Part shown: positions 6,503 to 6,619 of the stretch, one piece after another
Layout of the letters: each line of letters begins with the position of its first letter
How positions within the stretch are numbered: position 1 is the first letter of the stretch
Translations under genes and position numbers: made by a program
NCBI GenBank assembly: GCA_030037515.1
Contig: JASHRE010000773.1
Location: forward strand, 1-6,619
Direction: 5' to 3'
DNA length: 6,619 nucleotides
From: Candidatus Sulfotelmatobacter sp.
GTDB taxonomy: Bacteria > Acidobacteriota > Terriglobia > Terriglobales > Acidobacteriaceae
Notes under the pieces: model-generated
Databases searched by the model: none
What the model saw: only the letters and a program-made list of their open reading frames with translations
Told to the model about the DNA's origin: nothing

Positions 6503-6619
6503 GTGACCAGAATGATACAAGGTCTCCGTTATGCCTTGCGACAATTGCGCAAGAGCCCGGGATTTGCCTCCACCTCCATCCTTACGCTCGGCCTGGGGAT
6601 TGGCGCGACCATGGCAGTG
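6503..6619 (+). CDS. Second ADOP-type permease (3' end outside window)
   Basis: Thirty-nine codons are visible and the frame is still open at the right edge. The peptide carries LRYALRQLRKSPGF and then LTLGLGIGAT, nearly identical to the first permease over its N-terminal amphipathic helix and first membrane segment. Silent positions differ widely between the two genes, so this is an old paralogue, not a fresh duplication. Two starts are possible. GTG 6503 gives seven residues before LRYAL, exactly as in the first permease (MTRMIQG against MTGFLQD). ATG 6512 has looser but more usual ribosome-binding spacing. GTG is preferred by the alignment. The partner ATPase is presumably the one at 3274-3999, or the protein pairs with the first permease; neither can be shown here. 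Confidence 0.85.
   Translation, partial: MTRMIQGLRYALRQLRKSPGFASTSILTLGLGIGATMAV

Overview
This 6.6 kb window is bacterial and gene-dense, with every gene on the + strand. The best guess at the host is an acidobacterium. The main evidence is an 811-residue double MacB/FtsX permease of the ADOP type (acidobacterial duplicated orphan permease) followed directly by the start of a second one. Moderately high GC and the style of the neighbouring genes agree with this. No RNA genes, insertion sequences or CRISPR arrays were seen.

Region 1 (1-1726) holds two translationally coupled genes. The first is the 3' part of a glycosyltransferase related to glucosyl-3-phosphoglycerate / mannosylglycerate synthases. 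The second starts inside the first gene's stop codon (TAATG) and encodes a short MscS-like membrane protein that has the pore-helix region but not the cytoplasmic beta domain. A compatible-solute or osmotic-stress role for the pair is attractive but only inferred.

Region 2 (1727-1874) is a short spacer with a possible weak promoter whose -10 box lies so close to the next ATG that the transcript might be nearly leaderless.

Region 3 (1875-6619) is an ABC export cluster of MacAB type: a periplasmic adaptor (membrane fusion protein), a MacB/LolD-class ATPase, a complete ADOP-type permease, and the first 39 codons of a second ADOP-type permease. The ATPase would dimerise on the cytoplasmic face and drive a mechanotransmission-type permease. 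The adaptor would bridge the periplasm to an outer-membrane partner that is not in the window. The substrate cannot be read from the sequence.

The most distinctive non-coding element is the adaptor-ATPase spacer (3131-3254). It is built almost wholly from 8-bp units (consensus TTGAGTCA): about six in a row, then a GC-rich stem-loop, then about four of the same unit inverted. Together they fold into one hairpin of about 100 nt. Its imperfect pairs are G.U in the transcript and never A.C, which hints that the + strand RNA fold matters.
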